Positions 1 to 5,353 are shown, counted from the first letter of the stretch. The stretch: DNA of 5,353 nucleotides from Chitinophaga pinensis (GCA_945868555.1 CAMBMC010000196.1:1-5353), one strand, 5' to 3'. Program-made: numbers and translations. The notes: generated from the sequence alone by a model not told the origin.

Positions 1-191
1 GGGCTACATTTCAACTTGTAATACATCAACACCTTTTCGAAACGCATGTCTTTTAATGCTTCTGGAAAAACAAAATTTGCTCGGCGAGTTGTAATGGAAT
101 CGTATGTAAATGTCTGAACCCAGGTTGTATCTTGGGCAATTGTTCCGAAAGAAGAGAGTATTAATCCAGTGAACAATAAAAATTTCTTCAT
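1..191 (-). CDS. Secreted protein, PNGase F N-terminal-like (partial, 5' end only)
   Basis: This is the first 63 codons of a gene that runs off the left edge. The start ATG at 191-189 opens a classic signal peptide: two lysines, a hydrophobic stretch over residues 4-13, and a probable cleavage after Ala19 (TIA|QD). The mature part begins DTTWVQTFTYDSITTRRANF, followed by FEKVLMYYKLKC at residues 51-62. The pattern of 'VQTF-F', a hydrophobic 'FP', then 'KILMYYTLKC' is how I remember the N-terminal beta-sandwich of peptide-N-glycosidase F-like secreted proteins of Bacteroidota, many of which are large and carry a type IX secretion sorting domain at the C-terminus. The domain call rests on recalled similarity over about 45 residues. 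The catalytic part, any sorting domain and the true enzymatic activity lie outside the window. It has its own promoter, so it is probably not only read through from the TerB-like gene upstream. Confidence 0.72.
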   Translation of the reverse strand, partial: MKKFLLFTGLILSSFGTIAQDTTWVQTFTYDSITTRRANFVFPEALKDMRFEKVLMYYKLKCS

Positions 192-209
192 GGTAGTATA
201 GTTTGGTCT

Positions 210-241
210 CAAAAATACGAATTCATTTCATGCTTCGCAAA
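210..241 (-). promoter_or_regulatory. Bacteroidota-type promoter for the PNGase F-like gene
   Basis: Read on the minus strand, a -33 TTTG at 241-238 is followed after exactly 20 bases by TATTTTTG at 217-210, a full match to the TAnnTTTG -7 consensus of Bacteroidota sigma factors. The spacing is in the normal range. The -7 element ends 18 bases before the ATG at 191, which leaves a short 5' leader of roughly a dozen bases. The -33 box lies inside a small inverted repeat (TGCTT-CGCA-AAGCA, 231-244) that may be chance or an operator. Confidence 0.6.
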
Positions 242-275
242 GCAAATCAATCAGACGCCATGCCTTCAAGAATAA

Positions 276-659
276 TTAGGTCTTCAGCAAAAGCTCAACC
301 CGAGAAATAAGCACCAATTCAGACTTATTCATTTGGTTGAAGGCTGCCCCTGTGCGGACGCACAACTGGACAATGAACGATCTCAATTCGGGAGAAAACA
401 AGTCTTTTTTCGCATCGAACATTTCTTTAAAATGATTGAATGCTTCCTCTGATGACATGTTGTTCACCTCAAGAGCGGGGATCATCTTATCTACGAAGTC
501 CAATGTTCGAGCGCCAAATGGATCTTCGGCATCAGCAAGTAGTTGCCAATGTTCATCAATAAAGGATTGAATCGCTTTGCGCTCTGTCTCGTCTACATGA
601 TGATCGGCACTTGCCACGGCATAAGCCAAATAAGCGATTGCTCTTGCTACATTTTCCAT
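276..659 (-). CDS. TerB-like helical domain protein
   Basis: A 127-residue, probably cytoplasmic, all-helical protein with no signal peptide or membrane segment. Residues 4-33 (hydrophobic AIAYLAYAVASADHHVDETE followed by RKAI) match the hallmark of the TerB/DjlA N-terminal fold: a helix, then an acidic 'ADG-xVDxxE' turn that can bind metal, then a second helix. Here the usual glycine is His20. The C-terminal NKSELVLISRVELLL (111-125) resembles the last helix of such domains. The length equals a single TerB domain. TerB proteins are linked by name to tellurite resistance, but most genomic copies have no proven role and nothing here suggests a ter operon. It begins 9 bases after the stop of the M14 peptidase gene, so the two are likely co-transcribed. 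The ATG at 659 is the natural start because the conserved motif follows directly. The fold is likely; the function is unknown. Confidence 0.72.
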   Translation of the reverse strand: MENVARAIAYLAYAVASADHHVDETERKAIQSFIDEHWQLLADAEDPFGARTLDFVDKMIPALEVNNMSSEEAFNHFKEMFDAKKDLFSPELRSFIVQLCVRTGAAFNQMNKSELVLISRVELLLKT

Positions 660-668
660 AACTCAATG

Positions 669-2381
669 TTACTGAAAATTCGGCAGAATAAAAATGGGCA
701 AAACGTTTAAGTGGTCTTCGAAATACGCGCTGTTTTTGTAAATGAAATAGAGCTGATCATTCTGCGATTCACGAAACTCCTTGCTGGCGGCTTTCAATGT
801 TTCAAGCTCTTCTTTTAACGAAGGATTTTCAGCCAATATTTCCAAGGCACGGTCTTCAAACACATAGGATGAAAAATACTCCTTTTGCTGCAAGTAGCTG
901 TCCATAAAGTTCCATCTGAAATAACTGTCTTCTGCCTGCGGCGTGAGCGTTGAAAGGAGATAATTACGCCCCGGCTGATTCAAACGAACCACGACATCTC
1001 CTGCCTTGAACTGAACAACTGCTTTTTCCACTTCTGTTGTGACTTCCGAATGGTAAAAATGTCCTTCGTAGGGACGAGTTAAACTCTTGAAGCTCATCAC
1101 CCGCTCTTGTCCAAGCTGAATGAGGGTATCCTTCTGAAATACTGAATACTGGATCCCATTGGCATCAAAACGATCGATGATATTGCGACACTGAGCACCC
1201 ACAATAAAAGCCAGTGGAACAAATGAGGAATCCTTTGCCTCATAGGTTTTGTAATGCGGAATGAATTGCTCAAAAGGACGATCTTGGTGGTATTTCAAGC
1301 GCGAAAGCCCCGTAATCTCACTCAAAGGATAACTGTGTTCGAAGCCCTTAAAACGAATAGAATCCTTTTCTTCTGTGAGGGAATAGTTGAACTTAAACTG
1401 AGTTTGTTCACGCCAGTAGTTGGCTGCTTGACTTCGTTCATTTTCAATGGTCACACGATTTTTATCTGTCCATTGGATCACCTCATCAATCATGTCATGT
1501 GTAGACTTCACCCGTTCTGGAAAAGGCTTGAGCATGTGCGTTTCAATCGTGAAGCTCAAGGCATCGAAAAGGGCAGCATAGCCCATGGCATAGCGTGGAA
1601 GATCGTTGAAGGCATGAATCCCTTTCTCTGGTGTTTCACCCACCAACTCCACGTAAGGAAAAAGATCCCATTGTTTGTCTTTGAGTTTACGCGTCAACTC
1701 TGGGATCATACTTTCGTAAAGCAAGGTGCCAAGTCCAGGTGCCATTCGTTCGCGCAGAGATGCAATGTAAGTCAAGGTATATTGGTAATCAGCTCCGTTT
1801 GAAACGTGCGTATCGATGAAGACATCTGGATTTAAAGCATGGTAAATCTTAGCGAAGGTGAAGGCATTGCGCGAATCCATCTTAATGAAGTCGCGGTTCA
1901 AATCGAGATTTTGTGCATTGCCCCGAAAACCATATTCTTCAGGGCCATTCTGATTGGCGCGAGAACTCGTTCCACGGTGCATCATCCCTCCCACATTGTA
2001 GGCTGGAATAAATGCGATGACCGGTAAATTCTTTGTTTTCTTTCCTCCGTTGATCCAATTGTCCAACCAAATGAGGCAGGCATTGATCCCATCTGGTTCA
2101 CCCGCATGAATGGCATTGTTGATCAGAATCGTCGTTTGATTTCTCGCTTTGGCCATCGTTTTCGTGGAATCCTGAGCGCCATTGATGATGCAGATGTAAA
2201 TCGGCAGACCATAGTCTGACTGTCCCATCGCATAGAACTCAATCTCTTTGTGTTGGGCATCCAATTTTTCCAGGTGTGCAATCAATTCTGGATAAGTTGG
2301 GCTTTGGTTCTCCGTCCATTGAGAATGCGAGGCGAAAAGGAAACAGCAGCTAAAGAGGGCAAATAAAAAAGTACGAATCAT
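669..2381 (-). CDS. Secreted M14 family zinc carboxypeptidase
   Basis: A 570-residue metallopeptidase expected to remove C-terminal residues from peptides outside the cytoplasm. Residues 1-20 form a signal peptide (Ile-Arg, then a hydrophobic run with two cysteines, then a probable S-H-S|Q cleavage). The catalytic domain spans about residues 28-310. The zinc ligands can be read: His92 and Glu95 in IHAGEPDG, and His192 in FIDTHVSNG. NLDLNRDF (158-165) is the Asn-Arg substrate carboxylate-binding segment, and Glu280 in FTIETHM is the expected general base, so all key residues are present and the enzyme looks active. The remaining 260 residues, including VGAQCRNIIDRFDANGI (394-410), form a C-terminal extension of the type seen in large Bacteroidota M14 proteins; I cannot assign it a domain. 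No type IX sorting domain is visible at the C-terminus. A candidate promoter lies directly upstream and the TerB-like gene follows after 9 bases. Confidence 0.93.
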   Translation of the reverse strand: MIRTFLFALFSCCFLFASHSQWTENQSPTYPELIAHLEKLDAQHKEIEFYAMGQSDYGLPIYICIINGAQDSTKTMAKARNQTTILINNAIHAGEPDGINACLIWLDNWINGGKKTKNLPVIAFIPAYNVGGMMHRGTSSRANQNGPEEYGFRGNAQNLDLNRDFIKMDSRNAFTFAKIYHALNPDVFIDTHVSNGADYQYTLTYIASLRERMAPGLGTLLYESMIPELTRKLKDKQWDLFPYVELVGETPEKGIHAFNDLPRYAMGYAALFDALSFTIETHMLKPFPERVKSTHDMIDEVIQWTDKNRVTIENERSQAANYWREQTQFKFNYSLTEEKDSIRFKGFEHSYPLSEITGLSRLKYHQDRPFEQFIPHYKTYEAKDSSFVPLAFIVGAQCRNIIDRFDANGIQYSVFQKDTLIQLGQERVMSFKSLTRPYEGHFYHSEVTTEVEKAVVQFKAGDVVVRLNQPGRNYLLSTLTPQAEDSYFRWNFMDSYLQQKEYFSSYVFEDRALEILAENPSLKEELETLKAASKEFRESQNDQLYFIYKNSAYFEDHLNVLPIFILPNFQ

Positions 2382-2385
2382 GGAA

Positions 2386-2413
2386 CGAAAATAAGCAAAT
2401 CAGACGATACCAA
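2386..2413 (-). promoter_or_regulatory. Candidate promoter of the M14 peptidase gene
   Basis: On the minus strand TTG (2413-2411) is followed after 17 bases by TATTTTCG (2393-2386), one mismatch from TAnnTTTG. The -7 element ends only four bases before the ATG at 2381. That start is fixed by the signal peptide, so transcription from here would give an almost leaderless mRNA. The rest of the 84-base gap (2382-2465) shows no convincing terminator. Confidence 0.4.
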
Positions 2414-2465
2414 TTCGGAAAGTTCTCTTCTTTCACTAACGTACACAACTAAAGAAATGGTGCGC

Positions 2466-2687
2466 TTAATTTCCTGAGTGTCTTTTGATCCATTCGATTG
2501 CACCTATTTTGGTTTGCCAAGTAAATTGGGCATTGTGAACATATATGATTGCCTCGTTTTCATCGCCAAACCCATGGTACTCTGGTATGGATTTGATTTC
2601 TTTTCTTGACAAAAGGTTGGGGACCACAAACTTGTTTTGATTCATTGCCAGTTGAAGCTTTTTGTTCGATTCCGCTGTTTCACCCAT
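2466..2687 (-). CDS. Small hypothetical protein (73 aa)
   Basis: I do not recognise this protein. It is 73 residues, soluble, with a basic first third (NKK at 8-10, SRKE at 27-30), a central acidic GFGDENEAIIYVHN (39-52) that reads as a turn plus beta strand, and an aromatic basic C-terminus WQTKIGAIEWIKRH (57-70). The pattern of residues looks like real protein rather than a shadow frame, and no competing gene occupies the stretch. The only ATG near the front is at 2687. The frame stays open upstream to 2741 (18 more codons, hydrophobic, no standard ATG) and has no obvious ribosome site, so the start is uncertain and the gene could be a 3' remnant of something longer. It begins 41 bases after the TPR gene ends and is probably read from the same transcript. 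Confidence 0.5.
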   Translation of the reverse strand: MGETAESNKKLQLAMNQNKFVVPNLLSRKEIKSIPEYHGFGDENEAIIYVHNAQFTWQTKIGAIEWIKRHSGN

Positions 2688-2728
2688 TGTGGCAAAGGCA
2701 AATAAAGCGTGATTAAACAGGGAAGATG

Positions 2729-3334
2729 CTAAACCATCTCTTTATACATTTCGGCATATTTTTTAAATTTCTTCCGCTCATCAAGTTCAATGAGGTACAG
2801 CAACAATAGGTCACGAACGCCTTGATTGTCATTCGGATTTAATTCAATCATTTCCTCAAGGATCTGAACACACTCTTTGACTTCTCCCATGGCATAAAGG
2901 CAGTCTGCATAATGTTGCAAACAGCGCATGTAGGGCCGAGTTTCATGTAAGCCCCAAAAAAAACCTTTATTCTCCTTTAAATAAGTACCTCCAAAGCGTT
3001 GTTTCCCAATTTGAATCCCCTTCTCGTAAAATACGATTGCAATTTCTGCAGCATCCTCTTGAGTGCCGAGGAACTCATAGGCCACAATACAGTTCCGATC
3101 AAGTTGAAGTGCCTTTTCGATCTTTAATTTGGCTTTATTAAGTGGGAGCTCATAGGCCGCAAACACCAAGTCTTGGGCTTGCTCTTGGACACTCAGCAAG
3201 GTATTGGGTGACGATGGAATCTTCTGCCCTAATATACCTTTTAGATACGTTTGCAATTCTTCTTCTGAATTGAATTCTTGTCCTGCGATTAGCCGTTGAA
3301 TTTCGGCCATTAGTTTATCATGATCTTTACTCAT
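2729..3334 (-). CDS. TPR-like repeat protein with FWGLxETRPYMR signature
   Basis: A 201-residue soluble helical protein without signal peptide. The N-terminal 40 residues (EIQRLIAG, EEELQTYLKGILG) form two short helices. Residues 51-84 and 137-170 read as tetratricopeptide units (A-A and C-L-Y-A-M-G-E patterns, ending in IELNPNDN), and 85-118 is a degenerate one. Between them sits GFFWGLHETRPYMR (124-137), which I recall as the most conserved block of a bacterial TPR-like family, together with LNPNDNQGVRDLLLLYL at 165-181. Such proteins are sometimes joined to SEC-C metal-binding tails; none is present here. TPRs mediate protein contacts, so a partner rather than a reaction is expected, and none can be named. 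The start ATG at 3334 sits four bases below a -7 element; Met9 (3310) is a plausible alternative that would give a normal leader. Confidence 0.78.
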   Translation of the reverse strand: MSKDHDKLMAEIQRLIAGQEFNSEEELQTYLKGILGQKIPSSPNTLLSVQEQAQDLVFAAYELPLNKAKLKIEKALQLDRNCIVAYEFLGTQEDAAEIAIVFYEKGIQIGKQRFGGTYLKENKGFFWGLHETRPYMRCLQHYADCLYAMGEVKECVQILEEMIELNPNDNQGVRDLLLLYLIELDERKKFKKYAEMYKEMV

Positions 3335-3338
3335 AAAT

Positions 3339-3346
3339 CAAAAATA
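3339..3346 (-). promoter_or_regulatory. Candidate -7 element before the TPR gene
   Basis: The minus strand reads TATTTTTG, a perfect TAnnTTTG. The closest -33-like TTG (3364-3362) is 15 bases away, shorter than usual, and lies in the arm of an inverted repeat. The element ends four bases before the annotated ATG. The exact match supports a promoter, while the poor -33 weakens it. Confidence 0.35.
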
Positions 3347-3362
3347 ATTATTTTAGTGACCC

Positions 3363-3382
3363 AAGAAGCCCCTATGCTTCTT
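3363..3382. repeat. Inverted repeat between photolyase and TPR genes
   Basis: AAGAAGC (3363-3369) and GCTTCTT (3376-3382) are perfect reverse complements around a 6-base loop. On the transcribed minus strand this gives a 7-bp hairpin 80 bases after the photolyase stop. No U-run follows it, so it is a poor intrinsic terminator. It may instead be a regulatory or RNA-stabilising hairpin. The rest of the 128-base gap (3335-3462) is A/T rich and includes short palindromes at 3403-3413 (TTGTA-C-TACAA) and 3415-3422 (TTGATCAA) that could be operator sites or chance. Confidence 0.35.
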
Positions 3383-3462
3383 CTCGTTCTAAAAAATCTG
3401 AGTTGTACTACAATTTGATCAATCGCTTTTTTGTTTTTTGAAGTTAAACTAGAAGCTTTTTC

Positions 3463-4941
3463 TCAACCCAATTCACCCAAAAATCCCTCGGCATTCGTCA
3501 AATGCAGTTCTTGCTTTTCTGTGGACATTTTATCGAAAGTTCCTACTAGCATGCCCAACCTCGGATTTTGCAAGAAGAAATCGCGATGAACGTGCATGAA
3601 GCGCCAAAAAAGTCCGTCCCAGATGCCTTGCCATTCGCCTTTTTCGTAATCACTCATTTTCATCAGGTAATTGCTCCCGCTGATGTAGGGCTTGGTGGCC
3701 ATTAATCCCCCATCGGCAAATTGACTCATTCCATAAACATTCGGGACCATGACCCAATCGTAAGCATCAATGAACAATTCCATGAACCAGCGGTACACCT
3801 CGTCGGGATCGAACTCGCACAAAAGCATGAAGTTGCCCAAGACCATCAAGCGTTCGATGTGGTGACAATAACCTGTTTCCAACACTTTTTTTACCGTGCT
3901 GTCGAAGGGTGCAATTCCCGTGGTTCCGTTCCAAAATGAAGGGGGAATTTTCCGTGTGAATCCCCAGTAATTCCGTGTGCGTTCCTCTCTGCCTTTCAAT
4001 GCATAGACCGCACGGATGAATTCACGCCAACCCACAATTTGACGGATGAAACCTTCCAAAGAATTTAATGGAACTGCATGTTTTTCTGCATACAAAATCG
4101 CTTCGTCCACAATGTATTGAGGGGTAATCAATCCAACATTCAACATGGGGGTCAAAACGCTGTGGTGCAAGAATTTCTCCTTCGACACGATGGCATCTTC
4201 ATAGGCGCCAAATTCAGAAAATCGTTCCTTGAAAAAGTCAGTCAACCAGCTTTTGCTTTCGGCATGCGTGGTTGGATAACAAAATAAATCCGTTAACTGT
4301 CCATAATTGTCGGGAAAGTACTTTTCCCTGTAGGCAATAGCTTCTTTGTAATGCTCGTTCGACGCTAAAAAACGTGTCGTGGGAGCTACTTTTCCCTTTG
4401 GATATTTCAATCGATTTTCATCGTCAAAACTCCATTTCCCGCCAAGTGGCTTTTGATTTTGGTCGATGAGGAGATTTCGTTTGATTCGTTGGTCTTTGTA
4501 AAAGTCCGTTTGAAACATGCGTTTTCTCGCCGAAAAATAAGCGTCAATGTCTTCTGAGGAATTGAGAAACAAGGGACTCGGATGCTTAATTAGGGTTAAA
4601 TCATTGGCTTCACAAGCGTGATGTATTCTTCGTTCCAGCCAATCGTCGGTGGTGTCGAGGTATTCAAGGTGTGTAAGTCCTTCAGACTTCAGATGAGGAA
4701 TCAAGGTTCGAACATCCGCCAATGCGTCATAGGAATCGATGTAGACCACCTCAATATTTTTCGATTGAAGGTAGGCCGCGTAAGACTTCATGCTTGCCCG
4801 ATGGAAGGCAATTTTCTGTTTGTGAAAGGTAAACTGCCTAAAATAGAGCGTTTCCTCCACAAAATAAATGGTCGTGCATCTTTCGATCAGAACAGTCTCT
4901 TCAAAGAGTTGATGCGGGAAAAGGATTCCAAGATTCTTCAT
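3463..4941 (-). CDS. Cryptochrome/(6-4) photolyase-related protein lacking the Fe-S cysteines
   Basis: A 492-residue flavoprotein of the PhrB/CryB group (COG3046-type prokaryotic (6-4) photolyases), expected to bind FAD and repair (6-4) photoproducts or sense light. Residues 1-130 form the Rossmann-like antenna domain (starting NLGILFPHQL; SMKSYAAYL at 50-58). The helical FAD domain follows, with the family blocks HHSVLTPMLNVGLITP (259-274), QIVGWREFIR (301-310), YCHHIERLMVLGN (358-370, with the His pair expected near the lesion) and NVYGMSQFADGG (401-412). Characterised members place four Fe-S cysteines at a site before YAHHIQRL and in SDYCxxC...ACPFN. Here the first site aligns with Pro345, the CxxC is Glu433-Lys-Gly-Glu436, and the stretch before the last cysteine is shortened, leaving Gly439. 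The only cysteines (22, 110, 221, 359, 375) do not fit. The ATG overlaps the stop of the DUF2256 gene (ATGA), fixing the start. Photolyase fold is certain; repair activity and absence of the cluster are inferences. Confidence 0.95.
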   Translation of the reverse strand: MKNLGILFPHQLFEETVLIERCTTIYFVEETLYFRQFTFHKQKIAFHRASMKSYAAYLQSKNIEVVYIDSYDALADVRTLIPHLKSEGLTHLEYLDTTDDWLERRIHHACEANDLTLIKHPSPLFLNSSEDIDAYFSARKRMFQTDFYKDQRIKRNLLIDQNQKPLGGKWSFDDENRLKYPKGKVAPTTRFLASNEHYKEAIAYREKYFPDNYGQLTDLFCYPTTHAESKSWLTDFFKERFSEFGAYEDAIVSKEKFLHHSVLTPMLNVGLITPQYIVDEAILYAEKHAVPLNSLEGFIRQIVGWREFIRAVYALKGREERTRNYWGFTRKIPPSFWNGTTGIAPFDSTVKKVLETGYCHHIERLMVLGNFMLLCEFDPDEVYRWFMELFIDAYDWVMVPNVYGMSQFADGGLMATKPYISGSNYLMKMSDYEKGEWQGIWDGLFWRFMHVHRDFFLQNPRLGMLVGTFDKMSTEKQELHLTNAEGFLGELG

Positions 4942-5084
4942 GTGTTGTTTTTATTCATTCGGCAACGATCGCTGCAATACCTGACATCCTCCCATACCTT
5001 TTCCCATTTCTTTCGCCAGGTGAAGGGCTTTTGACACACCACACAGATTTTCTCGGGCAAATCAGATTTCTTGACCTTTTTCAT
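4938..5084 (-). CDS. DUF2256 small tetra-cysteine protein
   Basis: A 48-residue basic protein. It begins MKKVKKSDLPEK and carries ICVVCQKPFTWRKKWEKVW (13-31) and YCSDRCRMNK (36-45). The four cysteines, 14 and 17 (CxxC) and 37 and 41 (CxxxC), make a likely zinc ribbon, with a conserved tryptophan-rich basic stretch (Trp23, Trp27, Trp31) between the pairs. This matches DUF2256 (PF10013) almost word for word as I recall it, a family of about 45-55 residues often encoded beside cryptochrome/photolyase genes. No function has been established that I know of; the basic aromatic face suggests nucleic-acid or protein contact. Its ATG (5084-5082) overlaps the stop of the flavin reductase gene and its TGA (4940-4938) overlaps the start of the photolyase gene, each as ATGA. 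This places it in the photolyase transcript and probably makes its translation coupled to both neighbours. Confidence 0.93.
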   Translation of the reverse strand: MKKVKKSDLPEKICVVCQKPFTWRKKWEKVWEDVRYCSDRCRMNKNNT

Positions 5085-5353
5085 GGGAGCGTTTTTCCAG
5101 GTTTAGCGTAGGGCAAACGTCCGACGGCAGCAGCGACAAAATACGCGTCCAAGCCCTGACACAACAAGACCTCCTCTTCCGACAAAGAAACGAATCCATC
5201 TTGACCAACCGTATCATCGTTGAGCTCAACCTGCACCATACTTCCGACAATCAACTGCGTGCCGTTCAAGGGAATTGGTATTATTTCTTCGAGCTTCATC
5301 GCAATCTTTACGACAGCTTCTTTGACAAATGGAGCCGAGCACCCATCGATGTA
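5081..5353 (-). CDS. Flavin reductase family protein (partial, C-terminal 90 residues)
   Basis: The open frame continues without a break from the right edge (first codon TAC at 5353) to a TGA at 5083-5081, so the 5' end lies outside. The visible part begins YIDGCSAPFVKEAVVKIAMK, then EEIIPIPLNGTQLIVGSM, VSLSEEEVLLCQGLDAYF, and LPYAKPGKTLP at the C-terminus. 'KLxEIIPIPLNGTxLIVGxV' and 'GLDxYF...RxPYAKP' are the last strands and tail of the FMN-binding split-barrel flavin reductase-like family (FMN/FAD reductase-like, PF01613). The usual length is about 200-220 residues, so under half is seen. An internal methionine at 5299 is not the start because the family sequence clearly precedes it. Adjacent to a photolyase, it may supply reduced flavin or act in light-damage response; the context supports this but does not prove it. 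Its stop overlaps the DUF2256 start by ATGA. Confidence 0.85.
   Translation of the reverse strand, partial: YIDGCSAPFVKEAVVKIAMKLEEIIPIPLNGTQLIVGSMVQVELNDDTVGQDGFVSLSEEEVLLCQGLDAYFVAAAVGRLPYAKPGKTLP

Noticed and set aside
1254..1802. 182-codon open frame on the plus strand
   Set aside because: It lies wholly inside the M14 peptidase gene on the other strand, whose catalytic residues and length are intact. The frame's own protein has no recognisable pattern.
1839..2027. 62-codon plus-strand open frame
   Set aside because: Antisense to the zinc-binding half of the M14 peptidase; no support of its own.
2343..2381. Lipoprotein signal in the M14 peptidase (Leu9-Phe-Ser-Cys12)
   Set aside because: The hydrophobic segment before Cys12 is too short and continues past it, and the -2 and -1 residues are not a good lipobox. 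An ordinary signal peptidase I site at about residue 20 fits better.
2420..2445. Possible terminator hairpin (GAAAG/CTTTC) between the hypothetical gene and the M14 gene
   Set aside because: Only 5 bp of A/T-rich stem and no following U-run.
3721..4287. Two short plus-strand open frames (3721-3939 and 4078-4287)
   Set aside because: Both are antisense shadows of the conserved FAD domain of the photolyase.
3463..4941. CPD photolyase or Cry-DASH assignment
   Set aside because: The blocks MSQFADGG, HHIERLMV and LTPMLNVGLITP, plus the DUF2256 neighbour, point to the PhrB/CryB group rather than class I CPD or DASH proteins.
4618..5034. 138-codon plus-strand open frame
   Set aside because: Antisense to the photolyase N-terminus and to the DUF2256 gene, both firmly identified by family motifs.
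5062..5250. 62-codon minus-strand open frame
   Set aside because: It overlaps the flavin reductase tail in another frame and the start of DUF2256. Those two reading frames match known families and this one does not; its cysteine and arginine-rich composition is typical of a shifted frame.

Overview
The window reads like a piece of chromosome from a Bacteroidota bacterium, most likely Flavobacteriales. Three things point there: -7 promoter elements of the TAnnTTTG kind, no Shine-Dalgarno sequences ahead of the start codons, and protein types common in that phylum (a secreted PNGase F-like N-terminus and a secreted M14 peptidase). The phylum call is firm, the order is probable, and the genus is not determinable from what I can see. 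Every gene I can support lies on the minus strand, so the order of transcription is from high to low coordinates.

Region 4938-5353, continuing into 3463, is a photolyase operon. It holds the last 90 codons of a flavin reductase family gene, a 48-residue tetra-cysteine DUF2256 protein, and a 492-residue protein of the (6-4) photolyase/cryptochrome group related to Agrobacterium PhrB. The three are joined by two successive ATGA stop/start overlaps, which suggests translational coupling. The photolyase appears to lack all four cysteines that hold the [4Fe-4S] cluster in characterised members. This is the most interesting observation in the window.

Region 2466-3334 carries a TPR-like helical protein followed by a short unrecognised protein. 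A 128-base gap (3335-3462) with a 7-bp hairpin and a candidate -7 element separates the TPR gene from the photolyase.

Region 276-2381 carries a secreted M14 zinc carboxypeptidase and, 9 bases later, a small TerB-like helical protein. The two probably share a transcript.

At the left edge (1-191) is the start of an exported protein that resembles the N-terminal domain of PNGase F-like secreted proteins. It has its own promoter of good consensus quality in the 84-base gap before it. I saw no RNA genes, mobile elements, CRISPR arrays or long repeats.
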